From an uncultured Thomasclavelia sp. (GTDB taxonomy: Bacteria > Bacillota_I > Bacilli_A > Erysipelotrichales > Coprobacillaceae): DNA of 37,109 nucleotides. Positions 8,700 to 17,901 of this stretch are shown here, piece by piece. Location of the stretch: positions 1 through 37,109 of the forward strand of contig CAJUOR010000011.1 of the NCBI GenBank assembly GCA_910588165.1, in the 5' to 3' direction. Position 1 is the stretch's first letter. Each line of letters opens with the position of its first letter. The notes under the pieces were generated by a model. That model worked only from the letters and a program-made list of their open reading frames with translations. It made no database searches and had not been told where the DNA came from. A program made the translations under genes and the position numbers.

Positions 8700-8975
8700 A
8701 TGACTCGCAATGATTTTTATTTAGGGCTTGGATTTATTGGTATGATTTTATCATTTGGATTTCACGCAGTCAATTATAGTTGCTGGCAATTTTGGCTAAC
8801 CTTTGAAATTTTTTTCAGAGAAGAACTTATCTTATCTAAATTTTTTTTAATTTCGTTGTTCATATTTATATTTAATTTAATAAAATTAAAATTTATTACT
8901 TGGGAAAAAATAAGTAAGAGTTTGAAGGCTGTTGTTGCATTTTATAGTGATGCTTATAACAAAAAAGATGGTTAA
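8700..8975 (+). CDS. Small two-TM membrane protein, unknown
   Basis: A 91-aa protein with two hydrophobic segments (about 7-32 and 44-63), a short charged region between them, and a positively charged C-terminus (KKDG end). No known family is recognised. AGGAGGAG lies 6 nt before the ATG. It is driven by a near-consensus promoter overlapped by a perfect cre site, so it should be repressed by good carbon sources. A degenerate second copy lies just downstream, followed by a secreted-protein gene; the three look like one accessory insert between glgP and pulA. It could be a chaperone, immunity or export partner of the secreted protein, but this is only inferred from adjacency. Confidence 0.7.
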   Translation: MTRNDFYLGLGFIGMILSFGFHAVNYSCWQFWLTFEIFFREELILSKFFLISLFIFIFNLIKLKFITWEKISKSLKAVVAFYSDAYNKKDG

Positions 8976-9061
8976 TTGAGTGTTTTAAGGAAGGTTCACA
9001 TAAATCTTAAAGGAATTATCGCTTGTTGTTTTATATGTTGAAGAAAAAGCCGGTTGATAAA

Positions 9062-9238
9062 AAAATTATGGAAGGAACAGAGGTGTGCCATAATGGTTTT
9101 TATTTAGTTTTTTGATTTTACGCTATTTATTATCATTATCTGAGATTTTAGTTTAGCAATGTTAATTAGGAAAAAACACTCTATTTAAAATTTATTAGTT
9201 TCACTTTTTATGTTCATATTCAATTTAATAATAATTAG
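9062..9238 (+). pseudogene. Decayed second copy of the small membrane protein gene
   Basis: This stretch has no long open frame but echoes the 8700-8975 gene in order. Its ribosome-site region (AAAATTATGGAAGGAACAGA) resembles AAATTTATAGAAAGGAGGAG upstream of the intact copy. AATGGTTTTTATTTAG parallels AATGATTTTTATTTAG near the intact start. TTCATATTCAATTTAATAAT parallels the end of the second membrane segment. Stops and deletions break the frame. AT-richness makes chance similarity possible, but the collinear order of three matches favours a decayed tandem duplicate. The 274 bp between 8976 and 9249 hold no other gene. Confidence 0.4.
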
Positions 9239-9249
9239 AAGGAGAAAAG

Positions 9250-10010
9250 ATGAGTAAGTATATCAAATTTTCATAGCATTTTCATTGATGTTTTCGGTGT
9301 CTTATTTTGATATAGGGACGGTTTTAGCGACAGATATGCTAGAAGCTGATGAGTTGATATTTAATGATGGTGAAACAGCTGAGGATTATTTGGATAGAGT
9401 ACCGGATATTGAGTTGGCCTACGGTGATACAGTTATTACCAAAGAGGATATTAAGACAGGTATTGAAATACAAAATAAGATGAATTCAAAAAGAATGAAT
9501 GAAGAAGTTTGGACACTCACTTCAAGTGCAACATATAAAGAGTTTGCGCCTATTAAAGGAAAGTATAGTGAGAGAATTGCTTCAGGGGAGAGTTATAGCG
9601 AGTCAGGATCGTTAAGTTTTTCGGTTTCAAAGATATTAAAATATGGGATTACTCTATCTCCTTCCCTCACTTTCAGTAGTTCCTATACAAGAAATGGGCC
9701 AAGTGGCACAGAAAAAGTCGGTAGTAATACTGCGACACATAGATATTTTGTAGCTGTCGGTTCTGCTAAAATAATGAAATACACTTATAAAATTACTGAT
9801 AAATACACAGGGAACTTTATGAGAAATGAAACTCGTTATATTGCAACAAATAAAAAAACAACAACGTATGGTGTATTGGGTTGTTATAATGCTGCTACTG
9901 ATAAAGTAACCATCAAATCCGTATCAAATAATAATACAAAGACATATAGTGAGAGTACTTTTATCAGTAAATGCTCAACAGAAGAAGTGTGGGCATATAT
10001 CGGTTTCTAA
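9250..10010 (+). CDS. Secreted Ser/Thr-rich protein, signal peptide frameshifted
   Basis: Unknown exported protein. ATG 9250 has an ideal ribosome site (AGAAGGAGA, 5 nt upstream) but runs MSKYIKFS and stops at 9274. The downstream frame, open from 9258 and usable from TTG 9285 or ATG 9288, reads IAFSLMFSVSYFDIGTVLA, the hydrophobic core and AxA-like end of a signal peptide. One extra T in the TTTT run at 9268-9271 would join them into a normal signal peptide. The mature part (~220 aa) is serine/threonine/tyrosine-rich, probably beta-rich (SYSESGSLSFSVSKIL, YKITDKYTGNF), with only two cysteines. No family is recognised. As it stands, export is doubtful: pseudogene, sequencing error or phase switch are all possible. 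It ends at a strong terminator. Confidence 0.65.
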
Positions 10011-10025
10011 TTGTAAATATAAAAA

Positions 10026-10057
10026 GTTGCAGTTTTATTGAACTGTGGCTTTTTTTT
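10026..10057 (+). terminator. Rho-independent terminator after the secreted protein gene
   Basis: GTTGCAGTT/AACTGTGGC stem with three wobble pairs, loop TTATTG, then eight T. It sits immediately before pulA. Confidence 0.8.
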
Positions 10058-10070
10058 GCGGGGTGGAATA

Positions 10071-10079
10071 TGTTATAAT
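10071..10079 (+). promoter_or_regulatory. Extended -10 element before pulA
   Basis: TGT followed by TATAAT (10074-10079), without a good -35. A start 7 bp downstream would fall at about 10086, inside or after the AGGAGG ribosome site, so its use as the pulA promoter is doubtful. Confidence 0.35.
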
Positions 10080-10092
10080 AGGAGGCGTTGAG

Positions 10093-12237
10093 GTGAGAAA
10101 ATTGAAGTCTGGAAAATCAAATATTGTTGCATATTTAGATGATTATCAATTGATTAGTGTCTATTTGTCAAAATATTATTATGAGGGAAAAAGCTCAGTT
10201 TTTCGTTTGCGAGATTACCGCTTGGGGACATTGACAAATTTAGATATTATTAAAACATATGAGAGCCGTCAAGGCGATGATGTGGTTTATAAACTGAAGG
10301 CGAATAAGCCGTTAGTTGTCGGAGAGGAATATGATATTGTTGATGCTTATGGACTTTCTTGTCCATTAGTTTATGGTAGAATTGTCAGACTAGATACATT
10401 CGATCAACAATTCAGTTGTCCGGATGCTAAGCTAGGTGCGATTTATACTAAAGAGAAAACTATTTTTAGAGTTTGGGCACCCACGGCAACAAAATGTAAA
10501 GTTGAATATGTTGTCAACAATCAATCTCATACTCATCGTATGCAGCGTAAAGAAAATGGTATTTACGAAGCGGAGGTTTATGGTGATTTAGATGGAGTTA
10601 GCTATACCTATCTTGTTCGCAACAGTGAAGATTGGCAACAAGCCATCGATCCTTATGCTTATAGCTCATTAGCGAATGCGACTAGAAGCGTTGTGATTGA
10701 TCCAAATAAAATTCAAGTAGATTTGAAAAAAGATAAGCTACCGCCTTTTAAACAATATACCGATGCGATTATTTATGAGTTGAGTGTTCGTGATTTTACG
10801 ATGATGAATGATTGTGGGTTTGAGCATCGAGGTAAGTTTTTAGGCTTAATAGAGGAAGGAACTCACTTGTCTAACGGCAGTAAGACGGGATTAGATTATT
10901 TGAAAGAATTAGGTGTGACGCACTTACAGTTAATGCCTATCGGTGATTTTGGGACAGTTGATGAAGATCACCCCGAAGCCTATTATAATTGGGGTTATGA
11001 CCCTATTCAGTATAGTGTACCGGAGGGAAGCTATGCAACAGATGCAAGAAATCCTTATGCTCGTGTTTTAGAGCTAAAACAAATGATCGCTAAGCTTCAT
11101 GAATGTGGCTTTAGAGTTATCATGGACGTCGTGTACAATCATATGTTTGATAGATATAAGACAGCTTTTGAAAAAATAGTGCCAAGTTACTATTTCCGTC
11201 ATGGTAAAAACGGTGAGCTGTCTAACGGATCATTTTGCGGTAATGATATGGCAACAGATAAAATAATGATGCGTAAATATATCGTTGAATCCTGTTTGCA
11301 ATGGGTAGAAGAGTATGGTGTTGATGGATTCCGTTTTGATTTAATGGGAATTATTGATATTGAAACGATGAATCAAGTTGTTGAAGCGTGCCGTAAGGTC
11401 GATGAAAACTTAATGTTTTACGGAGAAGGTTGGAATATGCCGACTATCTTACCCGATGAGATGAAGTCGATGATAGATAATCATCAAAAATTACCGTATA
11501 TTGCCTTTTTCAATGATCGTTTCCGCAATATTATGCGTGGTCCAAATGGTGCTGAACATATGTTTGAAAAGGGGTATACAAGTGGGAACACGTATTTGAC
11601 CCATGATGCAGCATTGGCAGTATTGGGCTGTGATTATTTGACTGATCCTTGGCGCTCATTGAATTATATTGAATGCCATGATAATGAAACTTTTTGGGAT
11701 AAACTTAAAGTCAGCAACTATCAAGATACAAGAGCTTTGTTATACACAAGAATGAATATATCCAATGCTATGGTCTTATTAAGCTTAGGTGTACCATTCC
11801 TTCATTCCGGACAAGAGTTCTGTCGGACGAAATTCGGTGAACACAATACTTATAATCGACCTGATTCTATCAATCAAATTAACTGGTATCGTAAACAACA
11901 CAACATCGAACAAGTTAATTTTGTGAAAGATATGATTAAAATCAGAAAGATGTTTCCATGTTTTAGAATTGCCGAAGCTAAAGTTGTTGAGCAATGTTGC
12001 AAAGTTGAGGAAATAGATTATCGTATGTTAGTCATCACTTATGATTATGAAATGGACGGTTACGATCAAGTGAAAGTTTTCTTCAATCCATCGGAAAAAG
12101 CTTATCCGATTTCTTTAGGTGAAGGAACGTTTGAATTAGTAGGTGATTTGCGAGGATATGTAGGTGAAATATTAGATCAAAAGGAAGTCATTATGCTTCC
12201 TATCAGTTTGATGATTGTGGCAAAAAAGCGCCAGTAG
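10093..12237 (+). CDS. pulA: Type I pullulanase (debranching enzyme)
   Basis: GH13_14 enzyme that hydrolyses alpha-1,6 branches in pullulan, glycogen or limit dextrins. No signal peptide is visible, so it should act inside the cell beside GlgP. An N-terminal pullulanase domain (1-105) is followed by CBM48 (FRVWAPTATKCKVEYV) and the catalytic barrel. YNWGYDP is the diagnostic type I pullulanase motif. Region I is DVVYNH, region II GFRFDLMG (nucleophile D416), region III YGEGWNM (E445), region IV ECHDNETFWD (D530). GTG 10093 is chosen because AGGAGG (10080-10085) precedes it by seven bases; an in-frame GTG at 10045 lies inside the preceding terminator. The 714-aa length is normal. Confidence 0.95.
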   Translation: MRKLKSGKSNIVAYLDDYQLISVYLSKYYYEGKSSVFRLRDYRLGTLTNLDIIKTYESRQGDDVVYKLKANKPLVVGEEYDIVDAYGLSCPLVYGRIVRLDTFDQQFSCPDAKLGAIYTKEKTIFRVWAPTATKCKVEYVVNNQSHTHRMQRKENGIYEAEVYGDLDGVSYTYLVRNSEDWQQAIDPYAYSSLANATRSVVIDPNKIQVDLKKDKLPPFKQYTDAIIYELSVRDFTMMNDCGFEHRGKFLGLIEEGTHLSNGSKTGLDYLKELGVTHLQLMPIGDFGTVDEDHPEAYYNWGYDPIQYSVPEGSYATDARNPYARVLELKQMIAKLHECGFRVIMDVVYNHMFDRYKTAFEKIVPSYYFRHGKNGELSNGSFCGNDMATDKIMMRKYIVESCLQWVEEYGVDGFRFDLMGIIDIETMNQVVEACRKVDENLMFYGEGWNMPTILPDEMKSMIDNHQKLPYIAFFNDRFRNIMRGPNGAEHMFEKGYTSGNTYLTHDAALAVLGCDYLTDPWRSLNYIECHDNETFWDKLKVSNYQDTRALLYTRMNISNAMVLLSLGVPFLHSGQEFCRTKFGEHNTYNRPDSINQINWYRKQHNIEQVNFVKDMIKIRKMFPCFRIAEAKVVEQCCKVEEIDYRMLVITYDYEMDGYDQVKVFFNPSEKAYPISLGEGTFELVGDLRGYVGEILDQKEVIMLPISLMIVAKKRQ

Positions 12238-12255
12238 TATGTACTGGTCTTTTTT
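12231..12255 (+). terminator. Terminator overlapping the pulA stop codon
   Basis: CCAGTA-GTATG-TACTGG followed by TCTTTTTT. The stem starts inside the last codons of pulA and ends 19 bp before the pth start. Confidence 0.75.
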
Positions 12256-12273
12256 GGCGAAAGGAGGAGTTTG

Positions 12274-12828
12274 ATGAAACTAATTATTGGGTTAGGAAAT
12301 CCCGGCAAAGAGTATGAAAAAACAAGACATAATTGCGGATTTCGGGTGATTGAAAAATTAGAGGAGCAATTAGGAACAAGATGTGATAAAGTAAAATTTC
12401 AAGGTTTATACACCAAAGTGAAATATCATCAGGAAGATATCCTTTTGTTTAAACCGACAACCTTTATGAATCTTTCAGGTCAGGCTGTGGCTGAAATTAT
12501 GCGTTTTTTCAAGTTGACAGCTCAAGATATTATTGTTATTTATGATGATTTAGATACTCCGGTAGGTAAAATCAGATTGCGTGAAACCGGAAACCCCGGT
12601 GGGCATAATGGCATGAAAAATGTTATTGCTCATTTAGGCACAAAGGATTTCAAGCGTATTCGTGTGGGAATCGGTCGTGATATGAATGTGAAAATTATAG
12701 ACTATGTTTTAAAGAATTTTCCCAAAGCTGATGAAACAAGCATGGAGGAAGCCTTTAATCATGCTAAAGAGGCAGTGCTTTTAAGTATTGATAAAGGGTT
12801 TAGCCAAGCGATGAACCGCTATAATTAG
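12274..12828 (+). CDS. pth: Peptidyl-tRNA hydrolase
   Basis: Releases stalled peptidyl-tRNA by cleaving the ester bond between peptide and tRNA; essential in most bacteria. The 184-aa protein shows the family motifs: GLGNPGKEYEKTRHNCGF with N9 and catalytic H19, FMNLSG with N66, IYDDLD (89-94), and GNPGGHNGMKN with N112. ATG 12274 is used because AAAGGAGG is correctly spaced; TTG 12271 is in frame but less likely. mfd starts 9 bp after its stop, the pth-mfd order common in Bacillota, so the two are co-transcribed. Confidence 0.97.
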   Translation: MKLIIGLGNPGKEYEKTRHNCGFRVIEKLEEQLGTRCDKVKFQGLYTKVKYHQEDILLFKPTTFMNLSGQAVAEIMRFFKLTAQDIIVIYDDLDTPVGKIRLRETGNPGGHNGMKNVIAHLGTKDFKRIRVGIGRDMNVKIIDYVLKNFPKADETSMEEAFNHAKEAVLLSIDKGFSQAMNRYN

Positions 12829-12837
12829 GTGATTTAT

Positions 12838-15800
12838 ATGAAATTATTAGTAGAATTGATTCAAAACAACCCCGCCCTAAAAGTTCTGACAGAAGGGCGA
12901 GGTAAAATCGTTACATCGTACCTAAATGATGAAGCCTATCTTGTCGCAGGTGCTTTTTGGGCTTCCAAACAAAGCTATGTTATCGTTAAAAGCAATTTGT
13001 ATGAAGCCAATCAATTTTATACGACCTTAAAAACATTTTTACAAGATGACTGTTACTACTATCCGTTTGATGAAGCAATGCGTATGGAGGTTTTAGCCGA
13101 AAGCCCGGAAATGTTGGCAGAACGTTTAAATTGTTATGAAGCATTGCGAGGCAATCAGCCCTTAGTCATAGTTACTCATACGAATGCCATTTTACGTCAT
13201 GTGCCTAGCTTTGAAATTTATGAAAAAAATCGCCATACCCTAAAAGTCGGGATGCGAATTGATATGCACAAGTTGCAAGAAACATTAGTGGAGCTAGGTT
13301 ATCAGTATATTTTGAATGTCGACCAGCCTTTCTATTTCAGTCATCGTGGGGGGATTATTGATGTCTATTCTATCAATTATGAGCACCCTATTAGAATAGA
13401 ATTTTTTGATGATGAAATTGATAGTCTACGTTTCTTTGATGAAACAACTCAACGAACAATCGAAAGTGTTCAAGAAGTTACCATTATTCCCGCAACGGAA
13501 TTGTTATATGATAGTCAAGAGGTACCGGGTGCTGTCGAGAAGCTTGAAGCTCTCTATACAAAGTGTGTACATCAGCTAGAGCCTGAAAGACAAGAGGACT
13601 TGGAAAATTATTTTGAGATTGATATGGAAAATTTAAGGCACCATGATACATCACCTTCTATGTATAAGTATTATGCGGCTTTTAACCATTCTTCCTCTAT
13701 TCTTAATTTTAGAAAAAATATGACTTGGGTTCTTTCGAGCTATTCGGGTGTCAAAGAAAATGAAAAACTTCTAAATGAAGAGATGTTTAGCTATCAAATC
13801 GAGATGTTTAAAGAAGGGCGCATGATTCGAGGTTTAAATCCATTATTTGAGCTAGAAGATTTATTAGCTAAAAATAAACAAATTGTAGAAATAGAAAACT
13901 TCAAAAGCAAGCCTTCCCAAGTCGTTTTCAATGCCCGTTCGATTGATTCTTTTTATGGTTCAACACAAGAAGATATCGTTAAACGTTTAAGAGAATTTTT
14001 AGTTTATGCCAAGGTGTTAGTTGTTTTAGAAAATGAACATTTATTACGGAAGATTTCCGATTTATGTGAGGATCATCATATCGCAGTGCATGATTACAAG
14101 CAAGAAGGCTATTTACATCAAGGGGTCAACCTTTTAAAAGAAAGTTTAAATACCGGAATTGATTTAGGTGATGAAAAGGTTGTTGTCTTAACAGGGCGTG
14201 AATTGTTTGGACATGGTGCCCAAAAGAAGAAAACATTTATTAAGTATAAAAACGCTAAGGTCCTTAAGAATTTTGAAGATTTGCAGATTGGGGATTATAT
14301 CGTTCATGATACACATGGTATCGGACAATATTTAGGCATTAAAACGTTGACAGTGGGAGAAAATCACAAGGATTATTTATATATTGCCTATCGTGGAAAT
14401 GATGTTTTGTATATTCCGGTTGAACAGTTTAAATTGATTCGTAAATATACTTCTAAAGAAGGTCGAGTACCTAAAGTTAATAAGCTAGGCTCAACTGAAT
14501 GGGCTAAAACAAAACAGCGAATCAAGAAAAAGACAGATGATATTGCAGAGAAATTGATTGAAATATACGCTGAAAGAATGGCAAGACCGGGCTTTGCCTT
14601 TGGACAAGATGGACCTGAACAGTTAGCCTTTGAACAAGAGTTTGGCTATGCGTTGACTAAAGATCAAGAGATAGCCGTGCAGGAAATTAAACATGATATG
14701 CAAGAGGCTCGTCCAATGGATCGCTTGCTGTGTGGTGATGTTGGTTTTGGGAAAACCGAAGTGGCTTTAAGGGCAGCCTTTAAGGCAATTGAAAGTGGTA
14801 AGCAAGTAGCTTTCTTATGTCCGACAACTATCTTAGCTAATCAACATTATAAAACGATGCAAGAGCGATTCAAATCTTTTCCGATTGAAGTGGCGATGTT
14901 GAACCGCTATGTTCCAAAAAAACAGCAGAAAGATATTTTAGAGAAATTACAGACAGGTCGAATTGACATTGTAGTAGGCACACACCGTATTTTAAGCAAA
15001 GATGTGAAATTTAAAGATATCGGCTTATTGGTGATTGATGAAGAACAGCGTTTTGGTGTTCGTCATAAAGAAAAGATTAAAGAGATGAAGCAGACAATTG
15101 ACGTCCTGACTTTAACCGCAACGCCGATTCCAAGAACACTTCAAATGTCGTTGATGGGCATTCGGGGGTTATCGACAATCAATACCCCACCTAAAAATCG
15201 TTTCCCTGTTCAAACTTTCGTCATTGAAAAAAGCCCTACAATGCTAAAGCAGATTATTGAAAGGGAATTAGCACGAGATGGACAGGTATTCTATTTGTAT
15301 AATCGAACCGAAGATATCAATCGAGTTGCCAGCGAAATTGCTCGCACAATTCCAAATGCCAAAGTCGGTGTAGGGCATGGGAAAATGGATAAGAATGATT
15401 TAGAAGATGTGATGGATTCTTTTATTAAAAAGGAATTTAATATCCTTGTTTGCACAACGATTATTGAAACGGGAATTGATATTCCTAATGCCAACACGAT
15501 GATTGTTGAAGATGCCGATTATTTTGGTTTATCACAGTTATATCAGATTAAAGGTCGTGTTGGACGTTCTAGTCGTCATGCGTATGCTTATTTGTTGCAT
15601 CGAGCTAATAAACAAATGACACCGGAAGCTACCAAACGCTTAAAAGCGATTAAAGAATTTACCGAATTAGGCAGTGGTTATAAAATTGCCATGCGTGATT
15701 TGAATATTCGTGGTGCGGGAGATATTTTAGGCGGAGAGCAAGCCGGATTTATTGATACAGTCGGCTTTGATATGTTTATGCGTATTCTACAAGAAAGTAT

Positions 15801-16287
15801 TAATGAAAAAACAGGTAAGGTCAAAGAGGAAGAAAAAGAAGTGCCGACAACATCAGTCAGTGTCGATGCCTATATTCCGGAGGCTTATGTCAATAGCGAC
15901 TTAGAAAAATTACGCCTATATCAACAGCTTCATCAAGCTAATAGCTTAGAACAGCTTGAGGCAACCAAGTCAGAGTTTACGGACTTATATGGTAAACTAC
16001 CTCGAGAAGTGAATAATCTTGTGCTTAAACGAGAATTTGATATTTTGGCAACTCACGATACCATTGAGAAAATCAGCGAAAACAATGAAGAAGTGGAAGT
16101 TCTGTTTACTAAGGAAGCTTCTCTTCATATTGATGGTACGGAATTGTTGCAGTTAGTAACCCAGTTGTCTAAAGCGATAAGAATTGCATATCGTTTCTCA
16201 CAGGTATCTGTTAAGTTTCCGAAAGTAGGCAATTTCTTTGAAACAGCTAATCTCTTTTTGAAACAAATTGAACGTTTTATAAATTAA
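12838..16287 (+). CDS. mfd: Transcription-repair coupling factor
   Basis: Large ATP-driven translocase that removes RNA polymerase stalled at DNA lesions and recruits UvrA. Order: UvrB-homology module (1-~340), RNA polymerase-interacting CarD-like domain (~470-550, [17 protein letters not shown]), RecG-like motor with Walker [10 protein letters not shown] (K639) and DEEQ (734-737), [14 protein letters not shown], then the TRCF C-terminal domain. At 1149 aa it is full length. ATG 12838 is preceded by AGGTGA at 5 nt; GTG 12829 immediately follows the pth stop and is less likely. The C-terminal region ends cleanly at a terminator shared with a convergent gene. Confidence 0.97.
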   Translation: MKLLVELIQNNPALKVLTEGRGKIVTSYLNDEAYLVAGAFWASKQSYVIVKSNLYEANQFYTTLKTFLQDDCYYYPFDEAMRMEVLAESPEMLAERLNCYEALRGNQPLVIVTHTNAILRHVPSFEIYEKNRHTLKVGMRIDMHKLQETLVELGYQYILNVDQPFYFSHRGGIIDVYSINYEHPIRIEFFDDEIDSLRFFDETTQRTIESVQEVTIIPATELLYDSQEVPGAVEKLEALYTKCVHQLEPERQEDLENYFEIDMENLRHHDTSPSMYKYYAAFNHSSSILNFRKNMTWVLSSYSGVKENEKLLNEEMFSYQIEMFKEGRMIRGLNPLFELEDLLAKNKQIVEIENFKSKPSQVVFNARSIDSFYGSTQEDIVKRLREFLVYAKVLVVLENEHLLRKISDLCEDHHIAVHDYKQEGYLHQGVNLLKESLNTGIDLGDEKVVVLTGRELFGHGAQKKKTFIKYKNAKVLKNFEDLQIGDYIVHDTHGIGQYLGIKTLTVGENHKDYLYIAYRGNDVLYIPVEQFKLIRKYTSKEGRVPKVNKLGSTEWAKTKQRIKKKTDDIAEKLIEIYAERMARPGFAFGQDGPEQLAFEQEFGYALTKDQEIAVQEIKHDMQEARPMDRLLCGDVGFGKTEVALRAAFKAIESGKQVAFLCPTTILANQHYKTMQERFKSFPIEVAMLNRYVPKKQQKDILEKLQTGRIDIVVGTHRILSKDVKFKDIGLLVIDEEQRFGVRHKEKIKEMKQTIDVLTLTATPIPRTLQMSLMGIRGLSTINTPPKNRFPVQTFVIEKSPTMLKQIIERELARDGQVFYLYNRTEDINRVASEIARTIPNAKVGVGHGKMDKNDLEDVMDSFIKKEFNILVCTTIIETGIDIPNANTMIVEDADYFGLSQLYQIKGRVGRSSRHAYAYLLHRANKQMTPEATKRLKAIKEFTELGSGYKIAMRDLNIRGAGDILGGEQAGFIDTVGFDMFMRILQESINEKTGKVKEEEKEVPTTSVSVDAYIPEAYVNSDLEKLRLYQQLHQANSLEQLEATKSEFTDLYGKLPREVNNLVLKREFDILATHDTIEKISENNEEVEVLFTKEASLHIDGTELLQLVTQLSKAIRIAYRFSQVSVKFPKVGNFFETANLFLKQIERFIN

Positions 16288-16300
16288 ATTATATTAAAAT

Positions 16301-16359
16301 GCCACCTTTTATATGAAGATGAGCTTAATGGCTTATATCATATATTAGGTGGCTTTTTT
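16301..16359 (+). terminator. Terminator between mfd and the convergent unknown gene
   Basis: GCCACCT/AGGTGGC outer stem with further internal pairing (ATATGA/TCATAT, AGC/GCT), then six T. An A-rich flank upstream could let it work weakly for the minus-strand gene as well. Confidence 0.8.
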
Positions 16360-16454
16360 AATTATTATATATAGTTATACGCTAAAAAGAAGAGGAAGTG
16401 TTTATAAGCTATTACTCAAATAGATTTTTAATCCTTGTATAAATTAGAGCAGGT

Positions 16455-17123
16455 CTAACTCTTGTCTTTCAAAAGTAACTTTTCTCGTTGTTCTAAGATG
16501 TGAAGATAATTCTCTAAAAGGGTGGGAAGTATTATTTGTTTTGGAAAATGGCGACAAACATTACCGGTTCCGGCTAAGTCGATAATATGCTCTTTGTCAA
16601 TTATCTTGTCTATGAAAAACATCGTCAGTTCTTCACGTCTAATCCATTCGACAATTGCAGTGGTATCATCTGTGTTTAGAATATCGTAAAGAAAATGAGG
16701 AAGATAATCATAATATGGGAAAAGCCCACGTTTTGTATTCCAGCTTCGATAGGGTAAAATCATGATATTGCATCGCTTTTGCCCTAGATAAAAAAGGTAA
16801 ATCAGTTGTCTTGTTATTTCGTGATTCGGTAAAAAACACTCAATATTTGATTCCAAATCTTTAAGAAAAGGTTCGTGATTTTTGAGTGAAGTTCTTTCCT
16901 TTTTTAAAACATCTGCCTCAAATTCCTTCCACTTAATCCATTGAGGTGAATCAAAGAAGTTCAGCGTGTATCTTAGCGGTAGCCACAATGAAAAAATCGT
17001 ATCTGCCAATAAATTCCCATCGGTTAAGATACAGTCAAGGTCATGGGTTTTGCGGTATTCGTCACCTGTGCCACAGTAATTTCTCCAGTAGCTTAATTTG
17101 TTAAGTATAGGTTCATAGTTCAT
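16455..17123 (-). CDS. Hypothetical protein, 222 aa
   Basis: Soluble protein with no signal or membrane segment, rich in aromatic residues (PYYDYLPHFLYDIL, LYLFYLG-like segments). No family is recognised with confidence. AGAAAGGA lies nine bases upstream of the ATG, and coding character is clear over the full length. A TTGCGA-17-TATAAT promoter lies at 17182-17210 on the minus strand. It stands alone between mfd (convergent) and the cold-shock gene (same strand, separated by a terminator). Conserved-looking pieces are the N-terminal WRNYCGTGDEYRKTHD and the central QKRCNIMILPYRSWNTKRG. Similar proteins may occur in gut Bacillota, but a function cannot be proposed. Confidence 0.7.
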   Translation of the reverse strand: MNYEPILNKLSYWRNYCGTGDEYRKTHDLDCILTDGNLLADTIFSLWLPLRYTLNFFDSPQWIKWKEFEADVLKKERTSLKNHEPFLKDLESNIECFLPNHEITRQLIYLFYLGQKRCNIMILPYRSWNTKRGLFPYYDYLPHFLYDILNTDDTTAIVEWIRREELTMFFIDKIIDKEHIIDLAGTGNVCRHFPKQIILPTLLENYLHILEQREKLLLKDKS

Positions 17124-17181
17124 TAGATATTATCCTTTCTTAAGTTATGATTTCAAATAATGATGCGATGGATTCAACTTA

Positions 17182-17210
17182 ATTATAGTAGCTATCATTT
17201 GATGTCGCAA
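17182..17210 (-). promoter_or_regulatory. Promoter of the 222-aa hypothetical gene
   Basis: On the minus strand: TTGCGA (17210-17205), 17 bp, TATAAT (17187-17182). It gives a leader of about 50 nt. The 317-bp gap 17124-17440 otherwise holds only the csp terminator; an 88-codon frame in it lacks a ribosome site and looks spurious. Confidence 0.55.
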
Positions 17211-17401
17211 CGGAAATATTATGATTTGTGTTTTCATGATAACTTCATAAAAATACTTATTATATAATGACAAACTACTTTTGAGGGTAAAGGTATCTCT
17301 AAGTTTTTTATCCCTGCTTAAGACAAAGCACAATTCTAGGACATTAAAATGAAAATACAAAGAAGAACTTTGAATAGGTTCTCTCGATATTTTGGGTATA
17401 A

Positions 17402-17431
17402 TAAAAAGCAACAGAATAATCTGATGCCTTT
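17402..17431 (-). terminator. Terminator of the cold-shock gene
   Basis: On the minus strand AAAGGCATCAGA pairs with TCTGTTGCTTTT (one mismatch, one wobble) around the loop TTAT and ends in a T run. It starts 10 bp after the csp stop. Confidence 0.7.
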
Positions 17432-17440
17432 CTTATGGGT

Positions 17441-17644
17441 TTAGTCAACTACTTTAACGTTTGCAGCTTGAGGACCGCGAGCGCCTTCAGTGATGTCAAA
17501 AGTTACTTTTTGACCTTCTTCAAGTGTTTTGAATCCATCTGCTTGGATAGAAGAATAATGTACGAATACATCAGCCTTACCTTCTACTGAAATAAATCCA
17601 TAACCCTTTTCAGAGTTGAACCATTTTACTGTTCCTGTGTTCAT
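17441..17644 (-). CDS. csp: Cold-shock protein (CspA family)
   Basis: A 67-aa single OB-fold RNA/DNA-binding protein that melts RNA structure. RNP1 KGYGFI and RNP2 VFVHYSSI are intact, and the start [18 protein letters not shown] is typical. AAAGGAG lies seven bases upstream of the ATG. A strong promoter about 100 bp upstream gives a long AT-rich leader, as in other cold-shock genes, where the leader controls mRNA stability and translation. It has its own terminator. Confidence 0.96.
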   Translation of the reverse strand: MNTGTVKWFNSEKGYGFISVEGKADVFVHYSSIQADGFKTLEEGQKVTFDITEGARGPQAANVKVVD

Positions 17645-17741
17645 CTTGTAATCTCCTTTTTATTATTTTAATTTCTTTCCATACATTATTCGGCTATTGG
17701 TTTTTAAAAATCAAAGTAGATAAAATATAGATTAAAATTAC
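17645..17741 (-). promoter_or_regulatory. Long 5' leader of the cold-shock mRNA
   Basis: About 97 nt lie between the predicted transcription start (near 17741) and the csp ATG. The length fits the family habit of thermo-responsive leaders. I did not identify a fixed cold-box sequence or a convincing stable hairpin. Confidence 0.45.
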
Positions 17742-17747
17742 AGATAG

Positions 17748-17776
17748 ATTATACTAAACTTTCATTGTTTTTTCAA
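17748..17776 (-). promoter_or_regulatory. Promoter of the cold-shock gene
   Basis: On the minus strand: TTGAAA (17776-17771), 17-bp spacer, TATAAT (17753-17748). A near-consensus promoter. Confidence 0.82.
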
Positions 17777-17871
17777 GGACTTCCAACAAAAAAGTATAAT
17801 TTAGCCTTAATACAGGGGTTAACGGAATTTGAATATGGTAAAAAAACGGTGCTTTTATCAAATGATGTCAT

Positions 17872-17901
17872 AATAAAAGGGCTATCTTTAATAGATAGCC
17901 T
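17872..17901 (-). terminator. Terminator of the yigZ-LCP operon
   Basis: On the minus strand GGCTATCT-ATTAA-AGATAGCC, a perfect 8-bp stem, followed by CTTTTATT. It starts directly after the stop codon of the LCP gene. Confidence 0.82.

Noticed and set aside
17145-17411. 88-codon minus-strand open frame between csp and the 222-aa gene
   Set aside because: No ribosome site, overlaps the csp terminator and the downstream promoter, and its composition is that of random AT-rich DNA.
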